From assembly GCF_023684385.1 (NCBI RefSeq), contig NZ_JAGSOJ010000004.1:248001-312000 (forward strand): DNA of 64,000 nt. The letters run 5' to 3'. The notes beneath the pieces are model-generated. The model was not told the DNA's origin, ran no database searches, and was given only the letters and a program-made list of their open reading frames with translations. This DNA comes from Oceanirhabdus seepicola. Its GTDB lineage: Bacteria > Bacillota > Clostridia > Clostridiales > Clostridiaceae. Made by a program: the position numbers and the translations under genes. Shown here one piece after another: positions 16,095 to 26,552 of this stretch (within the stretch, counting starts at the first letter, position 1; every line of letters begins with the position of its first letter).

Positions 16095-16823
16095 ATGGAA
16101 GTAAAAAAAGCAAATATGTTTCTTATTAAGTTTATTTCCACAATGATAATGTTCATATATATATTATTTTTATTCATAGATATCTCAAATGACCATATAG
16201 GTAATAAATACTCTACCTATCTTAAATTTTCAAGTATATTACTATGCTTAATTATTTCATTATTAATTGGCTCCAATGGATTTAATCCCAAAGATGTTTT
16301 TTTACTTCAATTAGCTAGATTCTTCACCTTAGTCGCTGATTATTTTCTTTTATTAAGTAATAATTATATATTAGGAGTGTTGTTTTTCTGTGTGGTTCAA
16401 TTAATTTATATTGAAAGACATTCATTAATGAGAGAAGATAAGCTTGATATAAAAATAAATGGTTTCTTATTTTTACCCATATTTATCTTGCTTTTAATAT
16501 TTGCCTCACTAATATTCCATATTATAGCTTCTAAATTTCTACTAATAAGTAGTTCCATTCTTTATGCATTGTTATTATCTTTTAGTGTTTATTGTGGTAT
16601 TAGAACCTTGAAGTCTAGTAATTATAATAAGAAAAGCGCTCTTTTCATTTCATGGGGAATGATATTATTCCTATTATGCGATATAAATGTAGCCCTTTAT
16701 CAAATAATAAATGCTGGATTTTTAAAAAGTTTATGGAGTGATTTTTCCTTCATAGTTGGAATATTAATATGGATTTTTTATTTGCCCTCTCAGTTATTAC
16801 TAACTTTAAGTGGAATAGAATAA
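16095..16823 (+). CDS. Eight-TM membrane protein, YhhN/lysoplasmalogenase-like
   Basis: Protein of 242 aa with about eight hydrophobic segments. The central part (LARFFTLVADYFLLLSNNYI followed by LGVLFFCVVQLIYIERH) resembles the conserved region of the YhhN family, where GD and H residues mark the putative active site; here the order is VADYF and ERH. Some YhhN relatives hydrolyse the vinyl ether bond of lysoplasmalogens, and plasmalogens are common in clostridia. The match is by eye. Start ATG follows TAGGAGAT. Confidence 0.5.
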   Translation: MEVKKANMFLIKFISTMIMFIYILFLFIDISNDHIGNKYSTYLKFSSILLCLIISLLIGSNGFNPKDVFLLQLARFFTLVADYFLLLSNNYILGVLFFCVVQLIYIERHSLMREDKLDIKINGFLFLPIFILLLIFASLIFHIIASKFLLISSSILYALLLSFSVYCGIRTLKSSNYNKKSALFISWGMILFLLCDINVALYQIINAGFLKSLWSDFSFIVGILIWIFYLPSQLLLTLSGIE

Positions 16824-16844
16824 ATACTACTTTATTGTTATAAC

Positions 16845-17669
16845 TTAGATAATATAATTAAGAATCATTTCTTGATCTCCATACGATTTATACCCAAATT
16901 TCTCATAAAGCCCTATTGCAACTTTATTATATTTTTCTACCCAAAGCATAGAATTTATCGCACCATTTTCTTTCCCCCAATTAAATGCTTTTTGCATGAG
17001 TTTTTTAGAATATTCCTTACCTCTATATTTTTCGTCAACAGCAAGACCTCTTATAAACAAACTCTTTGTATTATTACTCTTAATTTCATAAACATTTGTA
17101 AATACCACTCCTGCAATATCCTTATTTTTTCTTATTAAAAATATATTATTTTCATTATTGTTCATATACTCATTCATTTCATCTTCATTCATTTTAAATT
17201 TTTCTCCCCCAAGAGAGCTATCTATAATACCATAAAGCTGATTACACTCTTCAACTTTTGCTTTTACTACCTCACTGCAGTCTGCTTCTATCCCATCTAA
17301 ATTACTTGATTTAAATCCAACATAATGAAATTCAACCTTGCATCCTATTTTTATGAACTCTTTTGATACTTTATCAAGTAATCCCTTTGAGTTTTTATCT
17401 TCACCACAGCTTATCTTTAGAGTTGTTCCATTAGGAAATTTCTCTTTTAATCTTCCTAAGCTCTCAGCAACCTCTTTTAATGATTCACCAGCCCAAAATA
17501 TGTTATTTACTCCTCCATCCCTTTCCACAAATAATATTACCTTATGATTATCCGATTCAATAATCATTGAATCAGGATTCTTAAAAAACTCTTCTTCATG
17601 CTCCTTTGAGTGAAATAAGAATTTATATTCCATCTCTACTGCACTTTTTAACACCTTTTTGTAATCCAT
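16845..17669 (-). CDS. GNAT N-acetyltransferase with extra N-terminal domain
   Basis: Protein of 274 aa. The C-terminal half is a GNAT fold: IAGVVFTNV, then LFIRGLAVDEKYRGKEYSKK (acetyl-CoA loop) and NKVAIGLYEKFGYKSYG. The N-terminal 130 residues are not clearly a second GNAT and may bind the substrate. Substrate unknown. It is divergent from the XRE-TPR regulator at 17814, so the two may share control. Start follows a GGGGGTATAGGGG stretch. Confidence 0.8.
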   Translation of the reverse strand: MDYKKVLKSAVEMEYKFLFHSKEHEEEFFKNPDSMIIESDNHKVILFVERDGGVNNIFWAGESLKEVAESLGRLKEKFPNGTTLKISCGEDKNSKGLLDKVSKEFIKIGCKVEFHYVGFKSSNLDGIEADCSEVVKAKVEECNQLYGIIDSSLGGEKFKMNEDEMNEYMNNNENNIFLIRKNKDIAGVVFTNVYEIKSNNTKSLFIRGLAVDEKYRGKEYSKKLMQKAFNWGKENGAINSMLWVEKYNKVAIGLYEKFGYKSYGDQEMILNYII

Positions 17670-17813
17670 CCCCTATACCCCCTATTAATATCATTTTTTC
17701 TATTTATATCCACATTGTATTATAACAAGAAACTTTTGTCAATATAAAGTTTACTATAATTAAACTTTATCTTTTGTAAATATCTGTTATAATATACTCA
17801 GGAGTTGATAATT

Positions 17814-19091
17814 ATGAATATTGGAGAAAAAATAAAAGCTGCTCGTAAATCACTAGGATTATCTCAGCAGCAATTAGGTGGTACACACTTTACAAAAGGA
17901 TATATCAGCCGAATTGAAAAGGGACATGTTAATCCTTCCATGAAGGTTCTTTCAGTAATATCAGATAGGTTAAAAAAGCCTATTTCATATTTTCTAGAAG
18001 AGGAGAATCTGGGTTCAAAAGAACTTCAGAAAAAGTTTATCACTGGCGAAAACTTCTATCTTCAAAAGGAATACAATGAGGCAATAAAAATATTTTATGA
18101 TCTTATAAACTTAAATGATGATACAAAAAATTCTATCTATTGTACTTCACTATTGTATATAGGTAAATGTTTATTCTATTTGAATAGCTACCTTGAGAGC
18201 ATCGATATACTAAAAAAAGCCTTAAAACATATTAAAGAAATCTCATTATATGAGGATCTTATTTATTGTTATTGCTACATAGGACATTGTTATTTCAACT
18301 TAACTGATTATAAAGAAGCAATTCATGTTTATACTAGTGCTCTTAATTCAATAGACTCTAAAAAACTGAACATGCCATCAACTAAAGCAAAACTACTTCT
18401 TAATATAGGTACTGCTAATTCAAATATCGGACGAGTCAAAATCGCCATGGAGTATTTCACTAAAAATATCTGTTACTGTCAAAAGAATTATCTTGCTGAT
18501 ACACTTTTAGATTGCTATATTAGAGTAGGATATTGTGCTTATAAATTAGGAATGTATAACACTTCTAAAGAGTTTGTCTCTAAGGGAATTTCTATGAACA
18601 AATCACTAAATTCCAGCGTTGCTAATGTTGAACTGTTTAGCCTTTTAGGTATTGTAGTTGCCAAAGAAGGTAAGATGGATTCCGGACTTGATTTATTATC
18701 AAAAAGCATGAATATAGCCAAAAACATAAATTATGAATTAGGATATAACATAAGTATTACTTATAAAGCATCAATTTTACTTACTGCAGGTGAACTTAAT
18801 GAATGTGAATCCTTTGCCCTTAAACACCTTCCAATACTTGAAAACGCGAAAAACAAACTTCCTCTTTATTTACTTCAGGGGCATATAGGCAACTTATATA
18901 TTCAAAAGGGAATCATTGAGGAAGGGAAAAAATATCTCGAGACAGCAATTAAAAATTATATAGCTATCAGTTTAAATTGGGAAGTATCATATTATTCAAA
19001 ACTATTAGCTGATATACTTATAGAACTAAACCCCAAAGAAGCAAGAGATTATTATAATCTTTCTATAGAATATACTTCAAAAATGATTTAA
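17814..19091 (+). CDS. XRE-family HTH regulator with TPR repeats
   Basis: Protein of 425 aa. The N-terminal helix-turn-helix (GEKIKAARKSLGLSQQQLGG to ISRIEKGHVNPS, about residues 4-60) is followed by about eight TPR-like helical hairpins to the C-terminus. This is the architecture of RRNPP-type and related cytoplasmic regulators, which often sense peptides. No small peptide gene was found next to it, so peptide sensing is only a possibility. ATG 17814 was chosen over TTG 17805 because CAGGAG (17799-17804) overlaps the latter. A hairpin terminator follows. Confidence 0.85.
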   Translation: MNIGEKIKAARKSLGLSQQQLGGTHFTKGYISRIEKGHVNPSMKVLSVISDRLKKPISYFLEEENLGSKELQKKFITGENFYLQKEYNEAIKIFYDLINLNDDTKNSIYCTSLLYIGKCLFYLNSYLESIDILKKALKHIKEISLYEDLIYCYCYIGHCYFNLTDYKEAIHVYTSALNSIDSKKLNMPSTKAKLLLNIGTANSNIGRVKIAMEYFTKNICYCQKNYLADTLLDCYIRVGYCAYKLGMYNTSKEFVSKGISMNKSLNSSVANVELFSLLGIVVAKEGKMDSGLDLLSKSMNIAKNINYELGYNISITYKASILLTAGELNECESFALKHLPILENAKNKLPLYLLQGHIGNLYIQKGIIEEGKKYLETAIKNYIAISLNWEVSYYSKLLADILIELNPKEARDYYNLSIEYTSKMI

Positions 19092-19125
19092 GGGGTTACC
19101 ATACTGGTAGCCCCAAGTTTGTTTA
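19092..19125 (+). terminator. Terminator after the XRE-TPR gene
   Basis: GGGGTTACC-ATACT-GGTAGCCCC stem-loop (one wobble/mismatch position) overlapping the end of the gene, followed by a T-rich tail. Confidence 0.65.
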
Positions 19126-19159
19126 CAAAGTTACAATATAGTGTTTTCACTTTGTTTTA

Positions 19160-19351
19160 TTATATGCCTTTATTTAATGCTTCAAGTAATTCATCAATAT
19201 TTAAACCATGTACTTGTGCAGCTTCCCCAATAGTTTCAGCTTGTGCTGATGGACAACCTACGCATCCCATACCAAATCCCATAAGAACCTCTACTGATTT
19301 AGGGAACTGTCTAATTACTTCTCCTATAGTCATATCCTTAGTAATTTTCAT
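19160..19351 (-). CDS. DUF1858 redox-disulfide domain protein
   Basis: Protein of 63 aa: KITKDMTIGEVIRQFPKSVE followed by a GMGCVGCPSAQAETIGEAA segment with a CxxC pair. This is the DUF1858 domain, often found beside or fused to hybrid cluster (prismane) proteins and called a redox disulfide domain. The cysteines could form a disulfide or bind metal. No hybrid cluster gene is nearby. A GGAGATG-type site precedes the start. Confidence 0.85.
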   Translation of the reverse strand: MKITKDMTIGEVIRQFPKSVEVLMGFGMGCVGCPSAQAETIGEAAQVHGLNIDELLEALNKGI

Positions 19352-19504
19352 ATCACAACATCTCCTTACATCTATATTAATTATTTTTTTTCTTTGATTT
19401 ATCTATATTATAAAACTAATATCCAAAAGATGATGTAACGTTGGTTACTTTTTTAAATTTTTTATACCTAGTACACTTCTAGTTAGATACTCATATTATA
19501 TTCC

Positions 19505-21385
19505 TTAATAATCTCTAATCACGATATAAGTGCTCAAAGAACTTACCTTTACTTCTTTCGATATATACACACATCCATTTTCAACACCATATCTATTCAC
19601 TTCAAATTCATTTGCAATAACTTTCCACTGACCTTCTAATGGAAGCTTAATTGTTACTTCTTCTCTATTTCCATTGTGAATAATAAGTATATGGTTATAG
19701 TCCTCTTTATAAGGAGAATTTAATATATAAGCCACTATATTTTGAGAAGAATCAATAAATCTCAAGTATTTTCTTATATCTTGTGATTTATCCATAGTCA
19801 TAACATGCTGACTCTTCCTAAATGCAATTAAATCCTTAATATAATTAAATGTTCCTATATATTGATTTTTCCTATTCCAATCTATCTTGTTTATATGATT
19901 TCCTGCATTATAGCTATTATCAATTCCTTCTTTACTTCTTAAAAATTCTGAACCACCGTGTAAGAAGGGAATCCCTTGCGCTGTTAGTATAATAGATAAT
20001 GCTAGCCTATTCATCTTTTCCCTTTCTTCAAATGATACCTCACTATTACTTTTTTCAAATTTATCAAATAAAGTTAAATTATCATGACAGCTCACATAGT
20101 TTATACATTCTATAGGTTCTTTTGCAAAACCACATAAATTCTCATTGTAATTTATACTTCCCACTATTCCCTTTTTAATATCATTCTCAACCCCTGATGC
20201 CCCATTCACAAATCCTAATGAAAAGCCACTATTATCTCCTTTTATGGCATTTCGCATTTCATCATTAAATAAAGCAATATTCGTTCCCTTTTGTTTTCCT
20301 TTAGTAAACTGAAGATTATAATCTAAAGCTGAACATCCCCCAGTCCAAGGTTCTCCATAAATCAAGATGTTAGGATTTATTTTTCTAAGTTCTTTTTCAA
20401 CTTCCTTCATTGTTTCTATATCGTGAAGTGCCATAAGATCAAACCTAAATCCATCTATTTTATATTCACTTGCCCAAAACTTTACGCAGTCTACTATAAA
20501 TTTTCTTACCATAGGCTTTTCTGATGCAATTTCATTTCCACATCCAGATCCATTAGAATAACTACCATCATCATAAGTACGATAATAATATTTTGGTGCA
20601 AGACTATCAAATGGAGTATTTCCTGTTTTATAGGTGTGATTAAATACTACATCCATTACAACTCTAATATTGTTTTCATGTAAAGTTTTTACCATCTTTT
20701 TAAATTCTGTAATCCTAACTTCTCCCTTATACGGATTTGTGGAATAAGATCCCTCTGGGACAAAATATAAACTTGGATCATATCCCCAATTGTACTGCCC
20801 TTCTTTACTCTCATCTACACTTTGGAAATCAAAAACTGGCATCAAATGAATATGTGTTATACCAAGCTCTTTAAGATGATTAATTCCTGTTGATACCCCA
20901 TTTATTCCTTTAATATTCTTTTCAGTAAAAGCTAAGTACTTTCCCTTATTTTTTATCCCTGAATTTATATCTACTGAAAAATCCCTTACATGCATTTCAT
21001 ATATAATCATCTCAGAAAATCTTAAAGGGGTAGGTATTTGATGTTCATGCCATCCTTCAGGATTTAAAGAATCAAAATCCACTATCATTCCTTTTTCGCC
21101 ATTTACTGTAGCTCCCTTTGTATATATATCTTGTGTTTCCTTTTCTATCCCACCTAGCGTTATTCTATAATTATAGTATTTGTTTTTATAATCTCCTTTA
21201 AGCTTTAGCTCCCAAATTCCTTTTTCACCTTTGCTCATATCATATACATTGTCATTACGCTCAAAATCCTGGTCATAAATAACTACTTTCATTTTTTCTG
21301 CATTAGGGGACCATACCTTAAATAATGTATCGCCTTTATTGTAATTAGCACCTAAATCCTTTCCAGCATAAATGTTGGATTCCAT
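19505..21385 (-). CDS. pulA: Type I pullulanase (glycogen debranching)
   Basis: Protein of 626 aa. It has an N-terminal CBM48 module (about 10-110; TLFKVWSPNAEKMKVVIYD), the type I pullulanase signature YNWGYDP, then GH13 catalytic motifs VVMDVVFNHTY, DGFRFDLMA (nucleophile Asp), YGEPWTGG (acid/base Glu) and NYVSCHDN. There is no signal peptide, so it should remove alpha-1,6 branches from glycogen in the cytoplasm. Last gene of the glg operon, 17 bp after glgP. ATG 21385 follows TGGAGG; the upstream ATG 21418 overlaps glgP and has no good site. Confidence 0.9.
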   Translation of the reverse strand: MESNIYAGKDLGANYNKGDTLFKVWSPNAEKMKVVIYDQDFERNDNVYDMSKGEKGIWELKLKGDYKNKYYNYRITLGGIEKETQDIYTKGATVNGEKGMIVDFDSLNPEGWHEHQIPTPLRFSEMIIYEMHVRDFSVDINSGIKNKGKYLAFTEKNIKGINGVSTGINHLKELGITHIHLMPVFDFQSVDESKEGQYNWGYDPSLYFVPEGSYSTNPYKGEVRITEFKKMVKTLHENNIRVVMDVVFNHTYKTGNTPFDSLAPKYYYRTYDDGSYSNGSGCGNEIASEKPMVRKFIVDCVKFWASEYKIDGFRFDLMALHDIETMKEVEKELRKINPNILIYGEPWTGGCSALDYNLQFTKGKQKGTNIALFNDEMRNAIKGDNSGFSLGFVNGASGVENDIKKGIVGSINYNENLCGFAKEPIECINYVSCHDNLTLFDKFEKSNSEVSFEEREKMNRLALSIILTAQGIPFLHGGSEFLRSKEGIDNSYNAGNHINKIDWNRKNQYIGTFNYIKDLIAFRKSQHVMTMDKSQDIRKYLRFIDSSQNIVAYILNSPYKEDYNHILIIHNGNREEVTIKLPLEGQWKVIANEFEVNRYGVENGCVYISKEVKVSSLSTYIVIRDY

Positions 21386-21402
21386 AAAACTCCTCCATAA
21401 AC

Positions 21403-23820
21403 CTATAATGCCCCCCATATTTCTTTAGCATATTCCTCTATTGTTTTGTCGCTAGAGAACTTTCCAGAGTAAGCTATATTAGTAACACTCATCTCTAACC
21501 ATTTTGACTTATTTCTATATAATTTATCTATTTTTTCTTGAGCCCTTACATAATCACAGAAATCTTTTAATACTAAATATTTATCATTATCTTTAAGTAA
21601 AGAATCATATATTCCTTTAAACTCATCCATACTTACAGGTAAAAATCCATTTATTAACTCATCCATCACTGTTTTTAATCTTATATCTTCATTATATATA
21701 TCTATAGAATTATGTGTATTATTCTTATATATTTCAAGAACTTCCTTAGCCTTTAATCCAAATATTATTATATTATCCTCTCCTACTTCATTAGCAATTT
21801 CAATGTTTGCTCCATCAAGTGTTGCTATGGTAATTGCACCATTCATCATAAACTTCATATTCCCAGTTCCTGAGGCTTCTTTTGTTGTTGTTGATATCTG
21901 CTCACTTACATCTGCTGCTGGCATCAAAAGTTCAGCAAGTGTTATATTGTAATCTTCAATAAATAAAACCTTCAACTTGTCTTTTATTCTATAATCATTA
22001 TTTATCTTTTTCCCTAGTGAATTAATTAACTTTATAGTTTCTTTTGCAATATAATATCCCGGTGCTGCCTTTCCAGCAAATATAAAAGTTCTTGGATAAA
22101 TATCTAGATTGGGATTTTCAAGTAGCTTATTGTACAGATGCATTATATGGAATACATTAAGCACTTGTCTTTTATATTCGTGAATTCTTTTTGCCTGTAT
22201 ATCAAATATTGAATTAGGATTAATTTCTATAGAATATTTTTCCTTAACCATATTAGCAAATTTATTTTTATTATATTGCTTTATTTTATATATTTTTTCT
22301 TTAAAGCAAGGATCCTTTTTAAATTCTAACAAATTCATCAGTGATTCTGGGGAGTCTATCCAGCTCGGTCCAATGTATTCACTTATTACGCTAGCAAGCT
22401 TTGGATTGCATTTTAAAAGCCATCTTCTATGACTAATTCCATTTGTTTTATTATTAAATTTCTCTGGGTATATGTTATAAAATTCTTTTAGTTCTTTTCT
22501 TTTCAATATTTCTGTATGAAGTTTAGCTACTCCATTTATACTATGACTTCCTACTATAGCTAAATGAGCCATCTTTATTTGATTATCAGCTATTATTGCC
22601 ATTTCACTTATTTTATCAAAATCTCCATTATATTTAGTGTTCCATAATTCTTTACAAAATCTTTCATTTATCTCTTCTATAATCATAAAGATTCTTGGCA
22701 GAAATTTTTTTATCATATCTACATTCCATTTTTCTAAAGCTTCTGCCATAATAGTATGATTTGTATATGATATTGTGTGTTTTGTTATTTTCCATGCTTC
22801 ATCCCATCCAAATCCTTCTTCATCTATTAATATTCTAATAAGCTCTGGTATAGCTAACGCTGGATGGGTATCATTTATATGAATTGAAACATATTTATAA
22901 AATTCTTTTAGATGTTTTCCAGATTTTTTAAATGATTCGACAATACTTTGTACCCCAGAAGAAACTAAAAAATATTCCTGTTTAAGTCTTAAAATTTTTC
23001 CCTTTTCATAAGAATCATCTGGATATAAAACATAGGAAATGGCTTCAGTGTTATATTTATCTTCAAAAGCTTTTGTATACTCCCCTTTATTAAAATGATA
23101 ATAGTCGAATTCTTTATCCATTACCTCTGCACTCAAAAGCCTTAAAGTATTAACAATATTATTTTTATATCCTACAATAGGTATATCATAAGGAACTGCC
23201 AATATTGATTCATAATTTTCATGAACAAATTTTAATCTATTATCTTTTTGCGTTATTATTACATTTCCTCCAAACTTAACTTCTACTGATTCACTTGGTC
23301 TTTTAATTTCCCATGCATTTTCATATTTAAGCCACTGATCTGGAAATTCTTCTTGATATCCCTCCATTATCTTTTGCTGGAAAAGACCATATTTATATCT
23401 TATTCCAACACCATATCCCGGTATACCAAGCGTAGCCATTGAATCCGAAAAACACGCTGCCAGTCTTCCCAATCCTCCATTTCCAAGACCTGGTTCTTTC
23501 TCGATCTCTGCAATTTCATTTAAATCTAATCCAAGGTCTTTCAACCCATCTTCACAAACTTCTTTAATACCCAAACTCATAAGATTACTTATTAATAATT
23601 TTCCTATTAAAAATTCCATTGAAAAATAATAAATTTGTTTTTTATTATCCTTTAGATATCGTTCATTAGTATTTACCCAATATTCAGCTATATAATCTCT
23701 TGTTAAACTAGCTAAAGCATAGTATTTATCTAAAAGGTTTGCCTCTTTAATTTTTTTCCCTCGCTTTGATACTAACTTATTAACGAAATCTTCAATAAAT
23801 TGATCTTTGTTAACTCTCAT
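21403..23820 (-). CDS. glgP: Glycogen phosphorylase
   Basis: Protein of 805 aa, normal family length. Motifs: EKEPGLGNGGLGRLAACFSD near residue 95 and the PLP-lysine region KEASGTGNMKFMMNGAITIA followed by TLDGANIEI. It releases glucose-1-phosphate from glycogen chain ends in the cytoplasm. It lies between the biosynthetic gene glgA and pullulanase, so synthesis and breakdown are co-transcribed. ATG 23820 follows GGGGAGGGGGG; the open frame's upstream TTG lies within that site. Confidence 0.95.
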   Translation of the reverse strand: MRVNKDQFIEDFVNKLVSKRGKKIKEANLLDKYYALASLTRDYIAEYWVNTNERYLKDNKKQIYYFSMEFLIGKLLISNLMSLGIKEVCEDGLKDLGLDLNEIAEIEKEPGLGNGGLGRLAACFSDSMATLGIPGYGVGIRYKYGLFQQKIMEGYQEEFPDQWLKYENAWEIKRPSESVEVKFGGNVIITQKDNRLKFVHENYESILAVPYDIPIVGYKNNIVNTLRLLSAEVMDKEFDYYHFNKGEYTKAFEDKYNTEAISYVLYPDDSYEKGKILRLKQEYFLVSSGVQSIVESFKKSGKHLKEFYKYVSIHINDTHPALAIPELIRILIDEEGFGWDEAWKITKHTISYTNHTIMAEALEKWNVDMIKKFLPRIFMIIEEINERFCKELWNTKYNGDFDKISEMAIIADNQIKMAHLAIVGSHSINGVAKLHTEILKRKELKEFYNIYPEKFNNKTNGISHRRWLLKCNPKLASVISEYIGPSWIDSPESLMNLLEFKKDPCFKEKIYKIKQYNKNKFANMVKEKYSIEINPNSIFDIQAKRIHEYKRQVLNVFHIMHLYNKLLENPNLDIYPRTFIFAGKAAPGYYIAKETIKLINSLGKKINNDYRIKDKLKVLFIEDYNITLAELLMPAADVSEQISTTTKEASGTGNMKFMMNGAITIATLDGANIEIANEVGEDNIIIFGLKAKEVLEIYKNNTHNSIDIYNEDIRLKTVMDELINGFLPVSMDEFKGIYDSLLKDNDKYLVLKDFCDYVRAQEKIDKLYRNKSKWLEMSVTNIAYSGKFSSDKTIEEYAKEIWGAL

Positions 23821-23945
23821 AATTCCCCCCTCCCCCAACTATAGATTTTCCAGTTTGAAAATTTACTTGTTTAAAAAATTCGAAAGTAAAATTTCATTTT
23901 CTATTCCTTTTTATAGCTAAATCTTTTGAATAGTTTTCTATATAT

Positions 23946-25388
23946 TTATGAAATTAAATTCATATATAATTCTTCATATGTTTGAGCTGAACCTTTCCAG
24001 CTATAATCACCATTCATTGCATTTTGAACTATTTCATACCAACCGGTTCTATCTTTATAATATTCTAGTGCTCTATTAATTGTGAAAAGCATATCGTGAG
24101 CATTATAATTTTTAAAACTAAATCCATTTCCTTCTTTAGTGAACCCATTGTATGACCTAACTGTATCATTTAATCCACCAGTCTCTCTTACAATAGGAAG
24201 CGTACCATATCTAAGTGCAATTAATTGTGATAATCCACAAGGTTCAAATCGTGAAGGCATTAAAAACATGTCACAACCAGCATAAATTTTATGGGCAAGA
24301 GAATTATCGAATAATATATTTGCTGATAGCTTCTCTGGATATCTATTTGCATAATTTCTAAATATTGATTCAAAGTATGAATCTCCTGTTCCTAAAACCA
24401 CCATCTGTACATCCCTATCAAGTAGCTCATCTAAGATATGAACCACCAAATCTAGTCCTTTCATACTATCTAGCCTTGAAACAATTCCAATTAAAGGAAC
24501 ATCCTCTCTTTGAGGAAGGTTTAATAATTCCTGTAGTCTCAATTTATTCTCTGTTTTATCCTCAAGAGAATCAATACTGTAATTTTTATAAACATAATTA
24601 TCTTTTTCAGGATTATAAATATCATAATCAATCCCATTTACAATTCCATATAATTCTTCACTTCTTTTTCTTAAAAGCCCATCTAATTTTTCTCCATAAT
24701 ATTCGCATTGTATTTCTTGAGCATAACTTTCACTTACAGTTGTAATTATGTCTGAATAGTTTATTCCACCCTTCATAAAACTTACTCCATCATTAAATTC
24801 CAACTTTTCAATATGATTATATTCACTTCCTAAATTTAATAATTCCCCTAATATTTCTGGTGAAAATATTCCTTGGTATTTTAAATTATGGATAGTAAAA
24901 ATTGTTTTAATATTCTTGTACTCCAAATTTTCATTATAATGTGCTTTTAGTAATGGACTAATCATCCCTGTCTGCCAGTCATTGCAATGAATAATATCTG
25001 GTTTAAAATCTATGTGTCTAATCATCTCTAAAACAGACCTATTAAAGAATGCAAATCTTTCAGCTTCATCATAATATCCATATACTCCATACCCTGATTC
25101 TCTATTAAAATAGTATTCATTATCTATAAAATAATATGGAACCCCTTCATATTCCATATATTGAATTCCACAATACTTCTCTCTCCATCCTACAGGTACT
25201 TCTACACTTTTTATAAAAGACATTTCTTTTTTAAACTCATCAGGTATAGCTCTATACTTTGGAATTACTACCCTTATATCTATTCCTATTTTCCTAAGTT
25301 CTTTAGGCAAAGAAAATGCCACATCGGCAAGTCCCCCTGTTTTAATAAAGGGTACTGCTTCTGAAGCAACATATAATACTTTAGTCAA
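23946..25388 (-). CDS. glgA: Glycogen synthase (TTG start)
   Basis: Protein of 480 aa, GT5 family. KVLYVASEAVPFIKTGGLAD is the ADP-glucose-binding N-terminus, and the C-terminal domain has FEPCGLSQLIALRYGTLPIV followed by RETGGLNDTV. It extends glycogen chains from ADP-glucose. The start is assigned to TTG 25388, five bases after AGGGGGAG and at the expected family start; an upstream in-frame TTG at 25409 would place that site inside the gene. It follows glgD closely. About 125 bp with no gene separates it from glgP. Confidence 0.95.
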   Translation of the reverse strand: MTKVLYVASEAVPFIKTGGLADVAFSLPKELRKIGIDIRVVIPKYRAIPDEFKKEMSFIKSVEVPVGWREKYCGIQYMEYEGVPYYFIDNEYYFNRESGYGVYGYYDEAERFAFFNRSVLEMIRHIDFKPDIIHCNDWQTGMISPLLKAHYNENLEYKNIKTIFTIHNLKYQGIFSPEILGELLNLGSEYNHIEKLEFNDGVSFMKGGINYSDIITTVSESYAQEIQCEYYGEKLDGLLRKRSEELYGIVNGIDYDIYNPEKDNYVYKNYSIDSLEDKTENKLRLQELLNLPQREDVPLIGIVSRLDSMKGLDLVVHILDELLDRDVQMVVLGTGDSYFESIFRNYANRYPEKLSANILFDNSLAHKIYAGCDMFLMPSRFEPCGLSQLIALRYGTLPIVRETGGLNDTVRSYNGFTKEGNGFSFKNYNAHDMLFTINRALEYYKDRTGWYEIVQNAMNGDYSWKGSAQTYEELYMNLIS

Positions 25389-25411
25389 TTCTACTCCCCC
25401 TAACCTCAAAT

Positions 25412-26530
25412 TTATAATTTAAAATTTTTTCCTAATATTATTGGCCTTTTAGAATCTCCACATAATACCTTATTTTTGCTTATATGAACATATTTATCTA
25501 ATATGGCATGCTTTAAAGTTGTATCTTCTTCAATTGTTCCTTTTGTCATAATTACACTGTCCTTTACAACTGCCCCTTTTTTAATCCTGACTCCCCTTGA
25601 AATAATACTATTTTCAACAGTTCCTTCAATAATACAGCCATCTGCAATAACAGAATTTTTAACTTGAGAATTTTCAGCATATTTTGTTGGTGCTTCATCC
25701 TTAATTTTTGTATAAATCCCTCCATTTTTATTGAATATCTCTTGAGCTACATTATTATCCAACAGCTCCATATTAGTTCTATAGTAGTTATCAGTGGAGT
25801 TTATACATGATAAATACCCCTCAAAAGGATATGCATTTACATTTAAACGATTTATTTTATCAAACACAGCATCTTTTAAATTCAGATTTTCCCCAATTGT
25901 TATGCTACTTTGAATTATTTCAAGTAGTAAACTTTTCTTCATAATATACATTTCCATTGAAATATTTTTACTTTCTTTATTTCCTACATTTCTACCTATA
26001 CTAATAATATTCATATTTTCATCTAAGTTTAAAGTATCACAATTCAAGAAATCACTGTTGCTATCGTCTATTTTTTTATAAAGAACTGTTATATCTGCTT
26101 CGCTTTTTTTATGATAATTAAAGGCTTCTTCATAATTAACATTACAAACCATATAACTTTTTGATAATAAAACATAGTTCTGTCTGCTACGTTCTATATA
26201 TTCAATATGATCTTTGAAATTTTTAATATCTCCTTTACTAATCAAAGTATCTGATTGATTTATTACTGGGTTTAGTATGAATAATCCGTCTTTTTTTCTA
26301 TCTAAATCCCACTCTTTTCCTACTCTTAAATGTTCCATTAATGAACGACATTTTCCTTGAGTAAATACTGCCACATTTATCATTCCTGAATTAACCATAT
26401 TTGAAAGAGTAAAATCAATAATTCTATACTTACCACCAATTGGTATTGTTGCAATTGGCCTATTATATGTAAGCTCTCTTATTTGATCTTCTTTTTCACT
26501 TAAATTAATAATCCCCATTATATCTTGCAT
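25412..26530 (-). CDS. glgD: GlgD, regulatory subunit of ADP-glucose pyrophosphorylase
   Basis: Protein of 372 aa, paralogous to GlgC. It starts MGIINLSEKEDQIRELTYNR, then IPIGGKYRIIDFTLSNMVNS, but lacks the GGxGxRL nucleotide-binding signature of GlgC. A left-handed beta-helix C-terminus is present. In Firmicutes GlgD combines with GlgC and raises its activity; alone it is nearly inactive. GGGGGA lies before a double ATG; the second (26530) fits spacing and family start, which removes the apparent overlap with glgC. Confidence 0.9.
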   Translation of the reverse strand: MQDIMGIINLSEKEDQIRELTYNRPIATIPIGGKYRIIDFTLSNMVNSGMINVAVFTQGKCRSLMEHLRVGKEWDLDRKKDGLFILNPVINQSDTLISKGDIKNFKDHIEYIERSRQNYVLLSKSYMVCNVNYEEAFNYHKKSEADITVLYKKIDDSNSDFLNCDTLNLDENMNIISIGRNVGNKESKNISMEMYIMKKSLLLEIIQSSITIGENLNLKDAVFDKINRLNVNAYPFEGYLSCINSTDNYYRTNMELLDNNVAQEIFNKNGGIYTKIKDEAPTKYAENSQVKNSVIADGCIIEGTVENSIISRGVRIKKGAVVKDSVIMTKGTIEEDTTLKHAILDKYVHISKNKVLCGDSKRPIILGKNFKL

Positions 26531-26552
26531 CATATTCCCCCAATTTAAAGTA

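Noticed and set aside
24235..24250. GGTTCAAATCG as a tRNA T-arm
   Set aside because: It lies in the conserved glgA coding region and no acceptor, D or anticodon stems can be formed around it.
24365..24745. 126-codon plus-strand frame inside glgA
   Set aside because: Antisense shadow of a well-supported gene, with a composition of Leu/His/Phe typical of reverse frames.
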